Positions 11,660-20,501 of a stretch of DNA of 64,000 bases are shown here, piece after piece. The notes below the pieces were generated by a model. That model ran no database searches and had not been told where the DNA came from. It was given only the letters and a program-made list of their open reading frames with translations. How positions within the stretch are numbered: position 1 is the stretch's first letter; each line of letters begins with the position of its first letter. The translations under genes and the position numbers were made by a program. Source of the DNA: Pseudidiomarina taiwanensis (GTDB taxonomy: Bacteria; Pseudomonadota; Gammaproteobacteria; Enterobacterales; Alteromonadaceae); assembly GCF_003987435.1 (NCBI RefSeq), contig NZ_PIQG01000001.1, positions 434,001 through 498,000 on the forward strand. Reading direction: 5' to 3'.

Positions 11660-11688
11660 TTTACAAGCTTAGTCGTCCTCTTTATCAT
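11660..11688 (+). promoter_or_regulatory. Sigma-70 promoter of tRNA-Ser
   Basis: TTTACA (11660-11665), a 17-bp spacer and TATCAT (11683-11688) lie 34 bp before the tRNA. A short palindrome, AGGCG-GA-CGCCT (11704-11715), sits in the predicted leader. Confidence 0.65.
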
Positions 11689-11722
11689 TCGCATCGTCAA
11701 GTTGAGGCGGACGCCTTAACTG

Positions 11723-11816
<94 letters not shown>

Positions 11817-11825
11817 TATTCGAAG

Positions 11826-11852
11826 AGCCCGCTCAGTTTGAGCGGGCTTTTT
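11826..11852 (+). terminator. Intrinsic terminator of tRNA-Ser
   Basis: A 9-bp GC-rich stem, AGCCCGCTC with GAGCGGGCT, around a 5-nt loop, followed by TTTTT. It starts 11 nt after the tRNA 3' end. Confidence 0.9.
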
Positions 11853-11943
11853 CGTTTTAGCGGGTTCAATCCCTTATGTAATCCCTTGCAATATCTTCCT
11901 GTACGCGGATAATCAAACACCTGTTTGAATTTAAGGAAGAAAT

Positions 11944-12750
11944 ATGACTGTGTTGTTCTCAGATATCCTCACTTCAATTACCCCTGCAGCTGAGCAAGAA
12001 TTTATGATGCCCGACGGCTGGGGGCAGGGGCGTGCCTTATTTGGTGGATTAACCGCTGCAATTGCATGGCAGGTTGCGGAACATGGCGTGAGCAATGAAC
12101 AGCATTTACGTTCGATGACGATTTCATTTGTCGGTCCAGTACAACCTGGCCCAGCGCAATTGCAGCGACGCATCTTGCGCCAAGGCAAAAGTGTGACGCA
12201 AATTGCGGTAGAAATTGTGCAACAGCAGGAAACAGTATTAGCCGCTTTATTTAGTTACGGCAAAGATCGCCCCTCAGCAGTGCGGATTACCGACACCCCA
12301 GCCGCCAAAGTGCCGGCAGAGAGTGACGAACAAACCGCGCAACGTTTTCCACAAAGCAAGCTGATGCCAGAGTTTACCCAGTTTTTTGACTATCAAGTTA
12401 GTGTCGGTGGATTACCCTTTAGCGGCACCGACTCACGTGAGTTTGGTGGGAAAATGCGGTTTAAATCGGAAACGGCAGCCATTTCTATCGGCAGCTTGCT
12501 GGGTCTTGTTGATGCTTGGCCACCGGCTTTATTGCCGTTACTGCAACAGCCAAGTCCGGCCAGCTCACTCACCTGGACGATAGAGTTTCCGGAGCCATTG
12601 CCAACGGATTGCTTGGCGAGCGATTGGTGGCTTTATCACGCCTTTATTGATTATGCGGCAGATGGATATGGTCATACTCATGCTCATATTTGGGACAAAC
12701 ATGGCAGATTAGTCGCGATTAGTCGGCAAACGGTGACTGTATTTGGATGA
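11944..12750 (+). CDS. Acyl-CoA thioesterase family protein (double hot-dog)
   Basis: A 268-residue protein with two hot-dog modules, resembling the TesB-like/4HBT_3 thioesterases. The first module carries the substrate-loop pattern GWGQGRALFGGL (residues ~25-36) and the SMTISFVGPVQPG strand; the second carries ISIGSLLGLVDAWPPALL and ends with DKHGRLVAISRQTV, the usual hot-dog closing strand. It probably hydrolyses an acyl-CoA in the cytoplasm; the substrate is unknown. It is a single-gene unit between tRNA-Ser and the uvrY region, with AAGGAAG as Shine-Dalgarno. Confidence 0.82.
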   Translation: MTVLFSDILTSITPAAEQEFMMPDGWGQGRALFGGLTAAIAWQVAEHGVSNEQHLRSMTISFVGPVQPGPAQLQRRILRQGKSVTQIAVEIVQQQETVLAALFSYGKDRPSAVRITDTPAAKVPAESDEQTAQRFPQSKLMPEFTQFFDYQVSVGGLPFSGTDSREFGGKMRFKSETAAISIGSLLGLVDAWPPALLPLLQQPSPASSLTWTIEFPEPLPTDCLASDWWLYHAFIDYAADGYGHTHAHIWDKHGRLVAISRQTVTVFG

Positions 12751-12886
12751 TGTTTTAGAGAAGGATATGGCGATTGAATAAACACCTATGTCAAACGCCA
12801 GAATTATCTTGAGATATTTCGTATTTTGTCAATTTATTAATAACTTAGGGTTGCAAATTCGGTCGTAAAAAGGAATAGATAGAGCA

Positions 12887-12905
12887 CTCTGAAATGGGTT
12901 CAGAG
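12887..12905 (+). promoter_or_regulatory. Leader hairpin upstream of the UvrY homologue
   Basis: CTCTGAA-ATGGG-TTCAGAG forms a perfect 7-bp stem with a 5-nt loop, ending 23 nt before the start codon in a 178-bp leader/intergenic region. A TTGCAA at 12851-12856 could be a -35, but no convincing -10 accompanies it. The rest of this gap is AT-rich with nothing else recognisable. Confidence 0.5.
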
Positions 12906-12928
12906 ACAGTTCACAGGGAAGCATTCCA

Positions 12929-13582
12929 ATGACGGATTTTATAATTGCAATCTCGAGTGATCTTGTGCGAGCAGGGATGTACGCCTCACTCACTAATCAT
13001 AAACTACGAGTTGTCGCGAGTGTGACAACGATTCAGCAACTGCGTGATGAAGTCACCACTTATCCATACGCTACGGTTATCTTATGTAGTCAATTGGGCG
13101 GTGATGGCACCATTGAGCATTGGCGTCGCATGCAGCGGCGCTTTCCAGATTTACAATTGTTGCTGTGGGGTCGCCAGATTCAAGATGTGCTGGATTTCCA
13201 ATGTACCTTAAAACGAGTCGACGGTTATTTACTTGACCATGCCTCACTCGATGAATTCATCGAAGCATGTCAGGCCGTCAACCGTGGTCGAGTATTTGTT
13301 GCGCAGGATGTCGCCGAATACTTAGCGCGCAATCCGAAACGTGCGGAGCAGCGCTCAATTCTTGCTTCGCTCAGTGCGCGCGAGATTCAAGTCACCCAGA
13401 TGATCGGGCGTGGTTTAAAAGTCGTAAAAATCGCTGAGCATCTGAATATAAGTGCGAAAACGGTGAATACATTTCGCTACCGAATTTTCAATAAATTGGA
13501 TGTGAAGGGCGATGTCGAATTAACCCATCTTGCGTTACAATCAGGCTTAATTCACTTGGAGCAATCCGTGCTATATGACTAA
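12929..13582 (+). CDS. uvrY: UvrY/GacA-type LuxR-family regulator with degenerate receiver
   Basis: A 217-residue protein that aligns without gaps to E. coli UvrY and sits at the same locus (6 bp before uvrC). The C-terminal LuxR-type HTH is well kept (SLSAREIQVTQMIGRG, ISAKTVNTFRYRIFNKL, then DVELTHLAL). The receiver has lost every phosphorylation residue: acidic pair D8/D9 becomes I8/S9, phosphoacceptor D54 becomes S54, T82 becomes R82, and K104 becomes H104. It therefore cannot work by standard phosphotransfer. In relatives this regulator drives CsrB-type small RNAs; here it may act constitutively or by ligand or level. Orthology is positional plus HTH. Confidence 0.88.
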   Translation: MTDFIIAISSDLVRAGMYASLTNHKLRVVASVTTIQQLRDEVTTYPYATVILCSQLGGDGTIEHWRRMQRRFPDLQLLLWGRQIQDVLDFQCTLKRVDGYLLDHASLDEFIEACQAVNRGRVFVAQDVAEYLARNPKRAEQRSILASLSAREIQVTQMIGRGLKVVKIAEHLNISAKTVNTFRYRIFNKLDVKGDVELTHLALQSGLIHLEQSVLYD

Positions 13583-13588
13583 GGTGTT

Positions 13589-15442
13589 ATGAACTCAAAG
13601 GGCTTTGACCATAAAGCATTTTTAAAAGACCTGACTCATCAACCCGGGGTTTACCGTATGTATGATGAGTCGGGCACGATTATTTATGTGGGTAAGGCCA
13701 AGGACCTGCGGAAGCGGGTCAGTAGTTACTTTCGCAAGCAGCACGACGTGCCAAAAACTCAAGTGTTGGTGCAGCAAATAGCGCAGATGGATGTCACGGT
13801 CACCAACACCGAAGCTGAAGCACTGATTCTCGAGAATAACTTTATTAAAAAATATCGCCCGCGGTATAACGTGCTGCTGCGCGATGATAAATCGTATCCC
13901 TATATTTTACTGTCAGGACATCAACATCCGCGGCTTGCCTTCCATCGTGGTACGCGCCGGGAAAAGGGCGACTATTTTGGGCCATTCCCAAATGGCGTTG
14001 CGGTGCGCGAAAGTCTGCGTTTGATGCAGAAATTGTTTCCAATTCGCCAGTGCGAAGATTCTTATTATCGCGCCCGCAGTCGACCTTGTTTGCAGTATCA
14101 GTTAAAACGCTGTCTGGCACCGTGTGTCGAAGGTTACTGTAGTGATGAGGACTACGCCGAACAGGTCGCGCTAGCGAAACGCTTCTTGCAAGGTAAAAAT
14201 CAGCAAGTGATTGACGCCCTAGTTGAGCGCATGGAGCAAGCCAGTCAAAGCCTGGAATTCGAGCGTGCAGCGCGGTTTCGCGACCAAATCAGTGCGCTAC
14301 GAAAAGTACAAGAGCGCAACGCCATAACCGGCAATCAACAAGAACTTGATGTGATTGGCTTCGCTCGCCACGGTGGTATTGCGGCGGTGCATTTATTGTT
14401 TATCCGACAAGGTGCGATACAAGGAAGTCGCAGTTATTTTCCGAAACTCCCGAGCCATACCGAAGATCATGAAATTCTTTTAGCTTTTATTTTGCAGTTC
14501 TATTTAAACGACAGTGTCGGGCGGCGGCTCCCGCGCGAGATTATTTTACCGGAAACTTTAGCCACCGCTTTATTAGACCCAGAACAAGAGTTGGCGACGT
14601 TAGAGACGGCCTTAGCGCAAAAAGTCCGGATGACCCATAACGTTCGTGGTGAACGCAAGCAATATCAGACGCTGGCCCAGAAAAACGCACGCAATGCACT
14701 TGAAAGTAAATTAAATCAAGCCTCGACCATGCGCCTTCGTATTGAGGCACTCGAACAGGTGTTAGATCTTGGCAAACCGATTCAACGGATGGAATGTTTT
14801 GATATCAGCCATACTATGGGGCAACAAACTGTCGCCTCGTGCGTAGTGTTTGACCGTGATGGTCCCAAAAAAAGCGCGTATCGACGCTTTAATATAAAAG
14901 GCATCACCGGGGGCGATGATTATGCTGCTATGGCGCAAGTGTTGGCGCGGCGCTTTGCTAAAGCGCGCGAGTCAGAGGAAGGGCTGGCGGCATTGCCAGA
15001 TGTCCTCTTTATCGACGGCGGTAAAGGTCAATTGGCGCAAGCTGAGACTTATTTCAACGATTGGGGCAGTGAGGCACCACTTTTAATCGGGGTTGCCAAA
15101 GGTGAGTCGCGCAAACCTGGTTTAGAAACACTGATTTTAGCAGGCAGCCATGCCACCATTCCATTGGCAGGAGATGAACCTGCGCTTCATTTAATTCAAC
15201 ATATTCGGGATGAATCCCATCGATTTGCCATTACCGGTCATCGACAACGCCGAGCGAAGGTGAAGAAAACCTCATCACTAGAGGATATTCCGGGGATTGG
15301 GACCAAGCGTCGGCAGAAAATTCTGCAAAATCTAGGTGGATTACAAGAGGTAAAACAGGCTAGTATTGAACAACTTGCAGCGGTACCCGGAATCAGCCGT
15401 GAGTTAGCAGAAACAATTTATCACGCGTTCCGAGATGAATAA
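13589..15442 (+). CDS. uvrC: UvrABC excinuclease subunit C
   Basis: A 617-residue nuclease that makes both incisions in nucleotide excision repair. Order of domains: N-terminal GIY-YIG (PGVYRMYD, then [14 protein letters not shown]), cysteine cluster region, UVR motif ([17 protein letters not shown], ~residues 220-240) that binds UvrB, RNase H-like C-terminal nuclease ([21 protein letters not shown]), and tandem helix-hairpin-helix at the end ([31 protein letters not shown]). It starts 6 bp after the uvrY homologue; pgsA follows 14 bp after, as in E. coli. Confidence 0.97.
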   Translation: MNSKGFDHKAFLKDLTHQPGVYRMYDESGTIIYVGKAKDLRKRVSSYFRKQHDVPKTQVLVQQIAQMDVTVTNTEAEALILENNFIKKYRPRYNVLLRDDKSYPYILLSGHQHPRLAFHRGTRREKGDYFGPFPNGVAVRESLRLMQKLFPIRQCEDSYYRARSRPCLQYQLKRCLAPCVEGYCSDEDYAEQVALAKRFLQGKNQQVIDALVERMEQASQSLEFERAARFRDQISALRKVQERNAITGNQQELDVIGFARHGGIAAVHLLFIRQGAIQGSRSYFPKLPSHTEDHEILLAFILQFYLNDSVGRRLPREIILPETLATALLDPEQELATLETALAQKVRMTHNVRGERKQYQTLAQKNARNALESKLNQASTMRLRIEALEQVLDLGKPIQRMECFDISHTMGQQTVASCVVFDRDGPKKSAYRRFNIKGITGGDDYAAMAQVLARRFAKARESEEGLAALPDVLFIDGGKGQLAQAETYFNDWGSEAPLLIGVAKGESRKPGLETLILAGSHATIPLAGDEPALHLIQHIRDESHRFAITGHRQRRAKVKKTSSLEDIPGIGTKRRQKILQNLGGLQEVKQASIEQLAAVPGISRELAETIYHAFRDE

Positions 15443-15456
15443 GGCCAATTAGCTCC

Positions 15457-16005
15457 ATGTGGAATATACCGAATATCCTGACTAGCTTTCGGATCCTCCT
15501 GATCCCCGTGTTTTTGGTGTTGTACTACCTAGACTGGGTTCATGCTCATTTTGCGGCCGCAGCAGTGTTTGCGCTGGCTGCAGTTACTGATTTTTTTGAC
15601 GGTTATATTGCACGCCGTTTGAACCAATATACTAAGTTTGGTGCATTTCTCGATCCAGTCGCAGATAAAGTGATGGTGGGTGCATCGCTAGTGGTGGTGG
15701 TTGAGCACTATGCAGTATGGTGGATTAGTCTACCCGCACTCACCATTATCAGTCGTGAGCTTGTTATTTCTGCATTACGAGAGTGGATGGCAGAGATAGG
15801 GCGGCGTGAAAAAGTCAAAGTGAGTTCACTTGGAAAGCTAAAAACGATTACTCAAATGACCGCGATTACCGGCTTAATTTGGGAAGCCAACGACTTCATT
15901 ATTCAAGCAGCGGTGGCTTTATTGTATTTGGCTTTCTTACTCACGATCTGGTCCATGGCGGAATATCTGCGTGCAGCATGGCAAGATTTGAGTAAAATGG
16001 ATTAA
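15457..16005 (+). CDS. pgsA: CDP-diacylglycerol--glycerol-3-phosphate 3-phosphatidyltransferase
   Basis: A 182-residue inner-membrane enzyme that commits CDP-diacylglycerol to phosphatidylglycerol. The CDP-alcohol phosphotransferase motif D-x2-DG-x2-AR-x8-G-x3-D-x3-D is complete (DFFDGYIAR ... GAFLDPVAD, residues ~47-70). N-terminal MWNIPNILTSFRILLIPVF is typical. It is followed by the tRNA Gly-Cys-Leu cluster, as in E. coli (glyW-cysT-leuZ). Confidence 0.96.
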   Translation: MWNIPNILTSFRILLIPVFLVLYYLDWVHAHFAAAAVFALAAVTDFFDGYIARRLNQYTKFGAFLDPVADKVMVGASLVVVVEHYAVWWISLPALTIISRELVISALREWMAEIGRREKVKVSSLGKLKTITQMTAITGLIWEANDFIIQAAVALLYLAFLLTIWSMAEYLRAAWQDLSKMD

Positions 16006-16041
16006 AATTGAGCAAACAAACCGCTCAACACTAAAAAATCG

Positions 16042-16069
16042 TTGACCTGTCGGAAATAGACAGTAGAAT
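16042..16069 (+). promoter_or_regulatory. Sigma-70 promoter of the tRNA Gly-Cys-Leu cluster
   Basis: TTGACC (16042-16047), 16-bp spacer, TAGAAT (16064-16069), followed by a GC-rich discriminator (GCCACGGC) typical of stringently controlled stable-RNA promoters. The tRNA-Gly begins 15 nt after the -10. Confidence 0.75.
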
Positions 16070-16084
16070 GCCACGGCACTGGAT

Positions 16085-16160
16085 GCGGGAATAGCTCAGC
16101 TGGTAGAGCACAACCTTGCCAAGGTTGGGGTCGCGAGTTCGAATCTCGTTTCCCGCTCCA
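16085..16160 (+). tRNA. tRNA-Gly(GCC)
   Basis: A 76-nt tRNA with acceptor GCGGGAA/TTCCCGC, D-loop AGCTCAGCTGGTAGAGC, anticodon loop TTGCCAA (anticodon GCC), T-loop GTTCGAATC and encoded CCA. First of a three-tRNA transcript. Confidence 0.97.
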
Positions 16161-16168
16161 AATTCGAT

Positions 16169-16242
16169 GGCGGGTTGGCAGAATGGCTATGCAGCGGATT
16201 GCAAATCCGTGGATCTCGGTTCGACTCCGGGACCCGCCTCCA
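16169..16242 (+). tRNA. tRNA-Cys(GCA)
   Basis: A 74-nt tRNA with acceptor GGCGGGT/ACCCGCC, anticodon loop TTGCAAA (anticodon GCA), T-loop GTTCGACTC, discriminator U and encoded CCA. It lies 8 bp after tRNA-Gly. Confidence 0.97.
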
Positions 16243-16270
16243 TCGAGTCCCATGCAATACTTCGAGTAAT

Positions 16271-16357
16271 GCCCGGGTGGTGAAATTGGTAGACACAAGG
16301 GATTTAAAATCCCTCGCTGGTAACAGCGTGCCGGTTCAAGTCCGGCCCCGGGCACCA
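16271..16357 (+). tRNA. tRNA-Leu(UAA)
   Basis: An 87-nt class II tRNA. Acceptor GCCCGGG/CCCGGGC, anticodon loop TTTAAAA (anticodon TAA), variable arm CGCTGGTAACAGCG, T-loop GTTCAAGTC, encoded CCA. A run of seven T (16360-16366) follows 3 nt after CCA and may end the transcript, with the tRNA's own stems as the hairpin. Confidence 0.97.
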
Positions 16358-16489
16358 TCTTTTTTTACATCTATGCATTTCCTAAATCAGCTAAGTTAAC
16401 CTGAGGCAACATTGCAAAGATACCCGTTGCTAAAATGACATAGCCAGACCATACTTGCTCTAACAAACTGATTTTTATAGGGCGTACCG

Positions 16490-17977
16490 ATGTTAGAGCA
16501 GGGAACTATCATTATGCAAAGTATCGCAGCAATCGCTGGATTGTTGCTGATCGGCTTGTTTGCTTGGTTAGTATGGGCGTATTTTCGTGACCGCTATCAA
16601 ACTGCTCACACGATTCGTCGAAATTTCCCGATTATCGGTCGCTTTCGTTATTTCTTCGAACACTTGGGTGAATTCTTCCGCCAGTATTTTTTTGCCATGG
16701 ACCGCGAGGAAATGCCGTTTAATCGAGCGCAACGGAGTTGGATTTATCGTGCCGCAAAAGGTGTTGACCGGACGTTAGCATTTGGCTCAACGCGCGATTT
16801 AACCAAGACTGGCAGTATTTTGTTCGCGAATAGCCCGTTTCCATTCCAATCTGAACAAAAAACGTACCCACGCCCAATTCAAATAGGACTCGATGACTAC
16901 AACCCTTATCAGGTCTCAAGCTTCTTTCATATTTCTGGAATGAGCTATGGTGCCCTCTCAAAAGTTGCAGTTGAAGCATTATCACGCGGTGCGCAACAAG
17001 CCGGTTGCTGGATGAATACTGGTGAAGGTGGTTAAAGCCCCTACCACTTAAGCGGGGGTGCCGATATTGTCTTTCAAATAGGCACCGCGAAGTACGGAGT
17101 CCGCACAGAAGAAGGGGAGCTTGACCCGAACAAACTGAAAGAAATCGCGGCTAAACCGCAGGTTAAGATGTTTGAGATTAAACTCAGTCAAGGCGCAAAA
17201 CCAGGAAAAGGTGGAATGTTGCCGGGAGGTAAGGTCAATAGCGAGATCGCTGCAATTCGCGGGATCAAAGTGGGACAAGACTCGATAAGCCCTAATCGCC
17301 ATCCGGAAATTAGTAATACCAATGAGTTACTCGATTTTATTGAACTGGTTCGTGAGCATACGCAAAAGCCAACAGGGATTAAGTTTGTCCTCGGTGACCC
17401 AGATTGGCTTGATGACTTCATTGCTACGATTCAAGTGCGCGGCGCTACATCTGCGCCGGATTTTATTACGCTAGATAGTGCCGATGGTGGCACCGGTTCG
17501 GCACCACAACCTTTACTCGATTACGTCGGCTTACGGATTGCTGAGAGCTTACCCGTACTGGTGGATAAGTTACGAAAGGCAGGCCTAGATGAGCGAATTC
17601 GAGTGATTGTTTCAGGGAAAATGGTCAACCCTGGTGATGTGGCTTGGGCGCTTGCGGTCGGAGCTGACTTTGTTGTTTCCGCGCGCGGCTTTTTATTTTC
17701 TTTAGGTTGTATTCAAGCCATGCAATGTAACAAGAACACCTGCCCAACCGGGATCACCACGCATAACCCGAAACTCCAGCGCGGATTGGTGCCCCAAGAT
17801 AAGGCACAGCGCGTCGCACAGTATCATCAGGCTATTGAGTACGGGGTTAACTTAATTGCGCATTCATGTGGGGTGCGTGACCCACGTGAGCTACGCCGCG
17901 AGCATGCACGGATCGTGTTAAGCGATGGCGATAGCATGAATCTGGCGCAATATTACCAAGCCAAGACGCCACATTAG
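16490..17977 (+). pseudogene. FMN-binding glutamate synthase family gene with an in-frame TAA
   Basis: One continuous reading frame encodes a GltB-central-domain-like protein of about 494 residues, interrupted only by TAA at 17033-17035 (codon 182). Upstream the frame has a membrane segment (IAGLLLIGLFAWLVWAYF) and FFHISGMSYGALSKVA; directly after the stop it resumes SPYHLSGGADIVFQIGT, KMFEIKLSQGAKPGKGG and the [3Fe-4S] cysteines C-x5-C-x4-C (CIQAMQCNKNTC). Relatives have Leu at the stop, so TTA to TAA is the simplest change. No frameshift is needed and the 3' part shows no decay. Possible explanations are a recent nonsense mutation, a base-call error, or readthrough. The start may be 16490 (AGGG 7 nt upstream) or 16514. 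Confidence 0.88.
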
Positions 17978-18870
17978 AGTTTGTTAAGGCGATTCGTCAG
18001 CCAGCGTTCGAAGGCAACCAAGCCGACACTTGGACGTTCGCTGACACGCGCACTGACAAGCATGCTTGCCCCTGTCTCGAGAACAAAATCCTCAACTGAA
18101 CACAGCTGAGGTAGTTGCAGATGAGGTAAGAACCTTTCATCAATCAGCGCGAGTGCCTGTTCAGCCGCAACTAAATCGAGTGCACTGAGCGCTGAGGGAG
18201 GCGTTATCGTGCGCAATTCACCAGCGCGCAGGCTAAGTGCTCGTTTTAAAACAGGGTAGCGGGCGTCCAGTGGGTGGATTAGCCAGGTTTGCTGAGCTAA
18301 TTCAGATACTGCTAGTGGCTGCGCAGCCACAGCTTGGTAGCGAATAGGATAAAGTTCACTGCTGTGCAGCAAACGATCTTTAATCGCCCCTTGATGAATC
18401 AACAAGTCGCTATCTTGATGGCGCAAGCGCTCAATGAGTTGGCCGCGATTGATGCTATCCAGTTGAGTTGAATGGGTGCTAAACTGCAGCCGGATATGTG
18501 GATAGATGCTGTAGAAGTCTTTCAGCCGCGGCGCCAACCAAAACCGTAAAAAATCGTCGGGAAGGTCAACTCTGAGCAGTTTTAGCTCTTGGTCGCCGAT
18601 TTGTTTGACGCGCTCAAGCGAGCGCTCGAGTGTTTGGAAGGTGCGTAATAGCTCTGGAGCAAGGCTTTGCCCAGCTGGGGTGAGCGCATGCACGCGATTA
18701 TCGCGTTGGAATAATTTAGTGCCGAGCTGCTGCTCAAGGGTTTGAATCTGACGGGTGACCGCTGACTGACTCACGCCTAAGCTGTCCGCCGCGGCCTTAA
18801 ATGACCCTTTGGCCGCAGCAAACGCAAAGACACGCAACGCATTTAAGGAAATTTTGGGTTCCGACATCAT
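17974..18870 (-). CDS. LysR-family transcriptional regulator
   Basis: A 298-residue regulator with N-terminal winged HTH (NALRVFAFAAAKGSFKAAA, GVSQSAVTRQIQTLEQQLG) and a C-terminal effector-binding domain. It is divergent from a LysE-type exporter with a 55-bp gap, the classic arrangement for a LysR regulator controlling its neighbour. The HTH wording is close to the GcvA/AmpR group. It overlaps the 3' end of the broken glutamate-synthase-like gene by 4 bp (convergent). The ligand is unknown; an amino acid is likely from context. Confidence 0.9.
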   Translation of the reverse strand: MMSEPKISLNALRVFAFAAAKGSFKAAADSLGVSQSAVTRQIQTLEQQLGTKLFQRDNRVHALTPAGQSLAPELLRTFQTLERSLERVKQIGDQELKLLRVDLPDDFLRFWLAPRLKDFYSIYPHIRLQFSTHSTQLDSINRGQLIERLRHQDSDLLIHQGAIKDRLLHSSELYPIRYQAVAAQPLAVSELAQQTWLIHPLDARYPVLKRALSLRAGELRTITPPSALSALDLVAAEQALALIDERFLPHLQLPQLCSVEDFVLETGASMLVSARVSERPSVGLVAFERWLTNRLNKL

Positions 18871-18925
18871 TGCCTCTATAGCAAGTTAGATTGCATAAAA
18901 GTAAACCCGAGTCATAGAGAAAGCA

Positions 18926-19561
18926 ATGTATTTACAAGAATTTTTTGAAATCGCCATTATTCACTTATTCGCAGTGATGAGCCCAGGCCCCGATTTTGCT
19001 GTGGTGACGCGCTACAGTTTGAACTATGGTCGCGAAACGGGGCGCTGGATTGCGCTGGGGATCGGCACGGGTATTTTGCTACACGTAACCTATTCCTTGG
19101 TTGGTGTGAGTTTGCTCATTCACCAATATCAATGGCTTTACGCGACTCTGTTGGTGCTTGGTATCGGCTACTTTTTATGGCTCGGAATTCCGAGTTTACT
19201 GGCTAAGCCGCGCGCGGAAATGAAGCTCAAGGGCAGTGTAGATTCAAGTATTCCTGTCGCAAAAGCGTTTTGGGTTGGCTTTATGACCAATGGTTTGAAC
19301 GTCAAAGCAACGCTGTTTTTCCTCATGTTATTTTCGAGTGTGATTGCTCCTGAGACACCCTTTGCATTGAAGGCCGGGTATGGCGTCTACCTTGCCGTTG
19401 CAACCGGAACTTGGTTCGTTTTACTTGCGACCTTTGTGACGTGGCCACGGTTTTATGCACGGTTTTGGCATATGAGTCACTGGATTGATCGGGTGATGGG
19501 CGTCATTTTGATTGTTTTTGCGATCCATCTGGCACGCCTTTGGTGGGAACTGGTCAGCTGA
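18926..19561 (+). CDS. LysE/RhtB-family amino acid exporter
   Basis: A 211-residue inner-membrane exporter with about six helices. The family start IIHLFAVMSPGPDFAVVTR and the internal FWVGFMTNGLNVKATLFFLMLFSSV are characteristic. It is divergent from a LysR regulator, which suggests substrate-induced efflux, as with LysE/LysG or ArgO/ArgP. Such valves protect cells feeding on peptides from toxic intracellular amino acid levels. Substrate is not readable from sequence. Confidence 0.92.
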   Translation: MYLQEFFEIAIIHLFAVMSPGPDFAVVTRYSLNYGRETGRWIALGIGTGILLHVTYSLVGVSLLIHQYQWLYATLLVLGIGYFLWLGIPSLLAKPRAEMKLKGSVDSSIPVAKAFWVGFMTNGLNVKATLFFLMLFSSVIAPETPFALKAGYGVYLAVATGTWFVLLATFVTWPRFYARFWHMSHWIDRVMGVILIVFAIHLARLWWELVS

Positions 19562-19619
19562 CGTAGTATACTGCGCTGAGCAAGTACAAGGCGATTTTAC
19601 TAAAGGAAACACCGTCAAA

Positions 19620-20501
19620 ATGCTGTTATTCGTCAATGATCTCACCGTAATTGATTTTTCATACCTATGCCCTGAGCGCGGCATTGTCGGTGAGAGCTGG
19701 ATTGTTGATATCGTCCTCGATGGCCGTTTGAACGAGCAGTCTATGGTGCTTGATTTCGGTCGGGTTAAAAAGCAAATCAAAAAAATTATCGACGAGAGCG
19801 TTGACCACAAATTAGCCGTGCCCGCAGAGCACCCTTACACTCGCGTACAAAAGCACGCCGAAAGTGAACAATATTGGGTCGATTTTATGCGGCCAGAACA
19901 GGCATCGATTCATTTGTATTGCCCAGCAGATGCGTTTGCCTTTATCGATGCCGAACAGGTCGATAAAGCATCGGTCATGGCCTATCTGCGCGCTGTAATT
20001 CGGCAGCAATTACCTGAAAATGTCGAACAAATTGAGTTGGCGCTACGTGAAGAGCAGATCGACGGTGCGTTCTACCATTATACCCATGGCCTGAAGAAGC
20101 ACGACGGCAATTGTCAGCGCATTGCGCATGGGCATCGCTCACGTATTCATATCGAGGTAAATGGTCAGCGTGATACAGCACTCGAACAAAAATGGGCTGA
20201 ACGTTGGCGAGATATCTATATCGGCTCAAGTGAGGATCGTTGCCAGCTAGACGCTTTAGAGCGCTCAGAAGCCGCTCAGCAGGTATCTGATAGGACTCAT
20301 ATCGGTTATGGCTATGATGCGGATCAAGGGCGGTTTGAATTGATTTTACCGCAGTTGGAAAACGATCTAATTGATGCTGATTCGACAGTTGAATGTATTG
20401 CTGAACATATCGCGCAAGCCCTAAAACAGCAGAACCCTCAAGCAACTATATGCGTACGGGCGTTTGAGGGGGTAGGCAAAGGAGCGATCAGTTATGCGTA
20501 A
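19620..20501 (+). CDS. Two-module 6-pyruvoyl-tetrahydropterin synthase / QueD-fold protein
   Basis: A 293-residue protein with two T-fold modules. The N-terminal module (1-~95) keeps the fold cues SWIVDIVLDG and SMVLDFGRVKKQIKKIIDESVDHK, but has no zinc histidines: the usual HGH is replaced by GES. The C-terminal module (~180-293) has a full zinc site set (HYTHGLKKHDGNC, RIAHGHRSRIHIEV) and an ending VRAFEGVGKGAISYA similar to the QueD catalytic tail. Start at 19620 was taken over an upstream in-frame ATG at 19512 that lies inside the exporter gene. It overlaps the next gene by 8 bp. Role in queuosine or pterin synthesis is inferred only. Confidence 0.78.
   Translation: MLLFVNDLTVIDFSYLCPERGIVGESWIVDIVLDGRLNEQSMVLDFGRVKKQIKKIIDESVDHKLAVPAEHPYTRVQKHAESEQYWVDFMRPEQASIHLYCPADAFAFIDAEQVDKASVMAYLRAVIRQQLPENVEQIELALREEQIDGAFYHYTHGLKKHDGNCQRIAHGHRSRIHIEVNGQRDTALEQKWAERWRDIYIGSSEDRCQLDALERSEAAQQVSDRTHIGYGYDADQGRFELILPQLENDLIDADSTVECIAEHIAQALKQQNPQATICVRAFEGVGKGAISYA

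Noticed and set aside
16008-16028. TTGAGC/GCTCAA repeat after pgsA as terminator
   Set aside because: Only 6 bp with a 9-nt loop and no T-run; the tRNA promoter follows immediately.
16002-16358. 118-codon open frame on the minus strand
   Set aside because: It runs antisense through three overlapping-free, fully formed tRNA genes; coding there is not credible.
17033-17035. Recoding of the internal stop as selenocysteine or pyrrolysine
   Set aside because: The codon is TAA, not TGA or TAG, and the family residue there is Leu.
19975-20445. 156-codon minus-strand frame
   Set aside because: It lies wholly antisense to the PTPS-fold gene with no family features.
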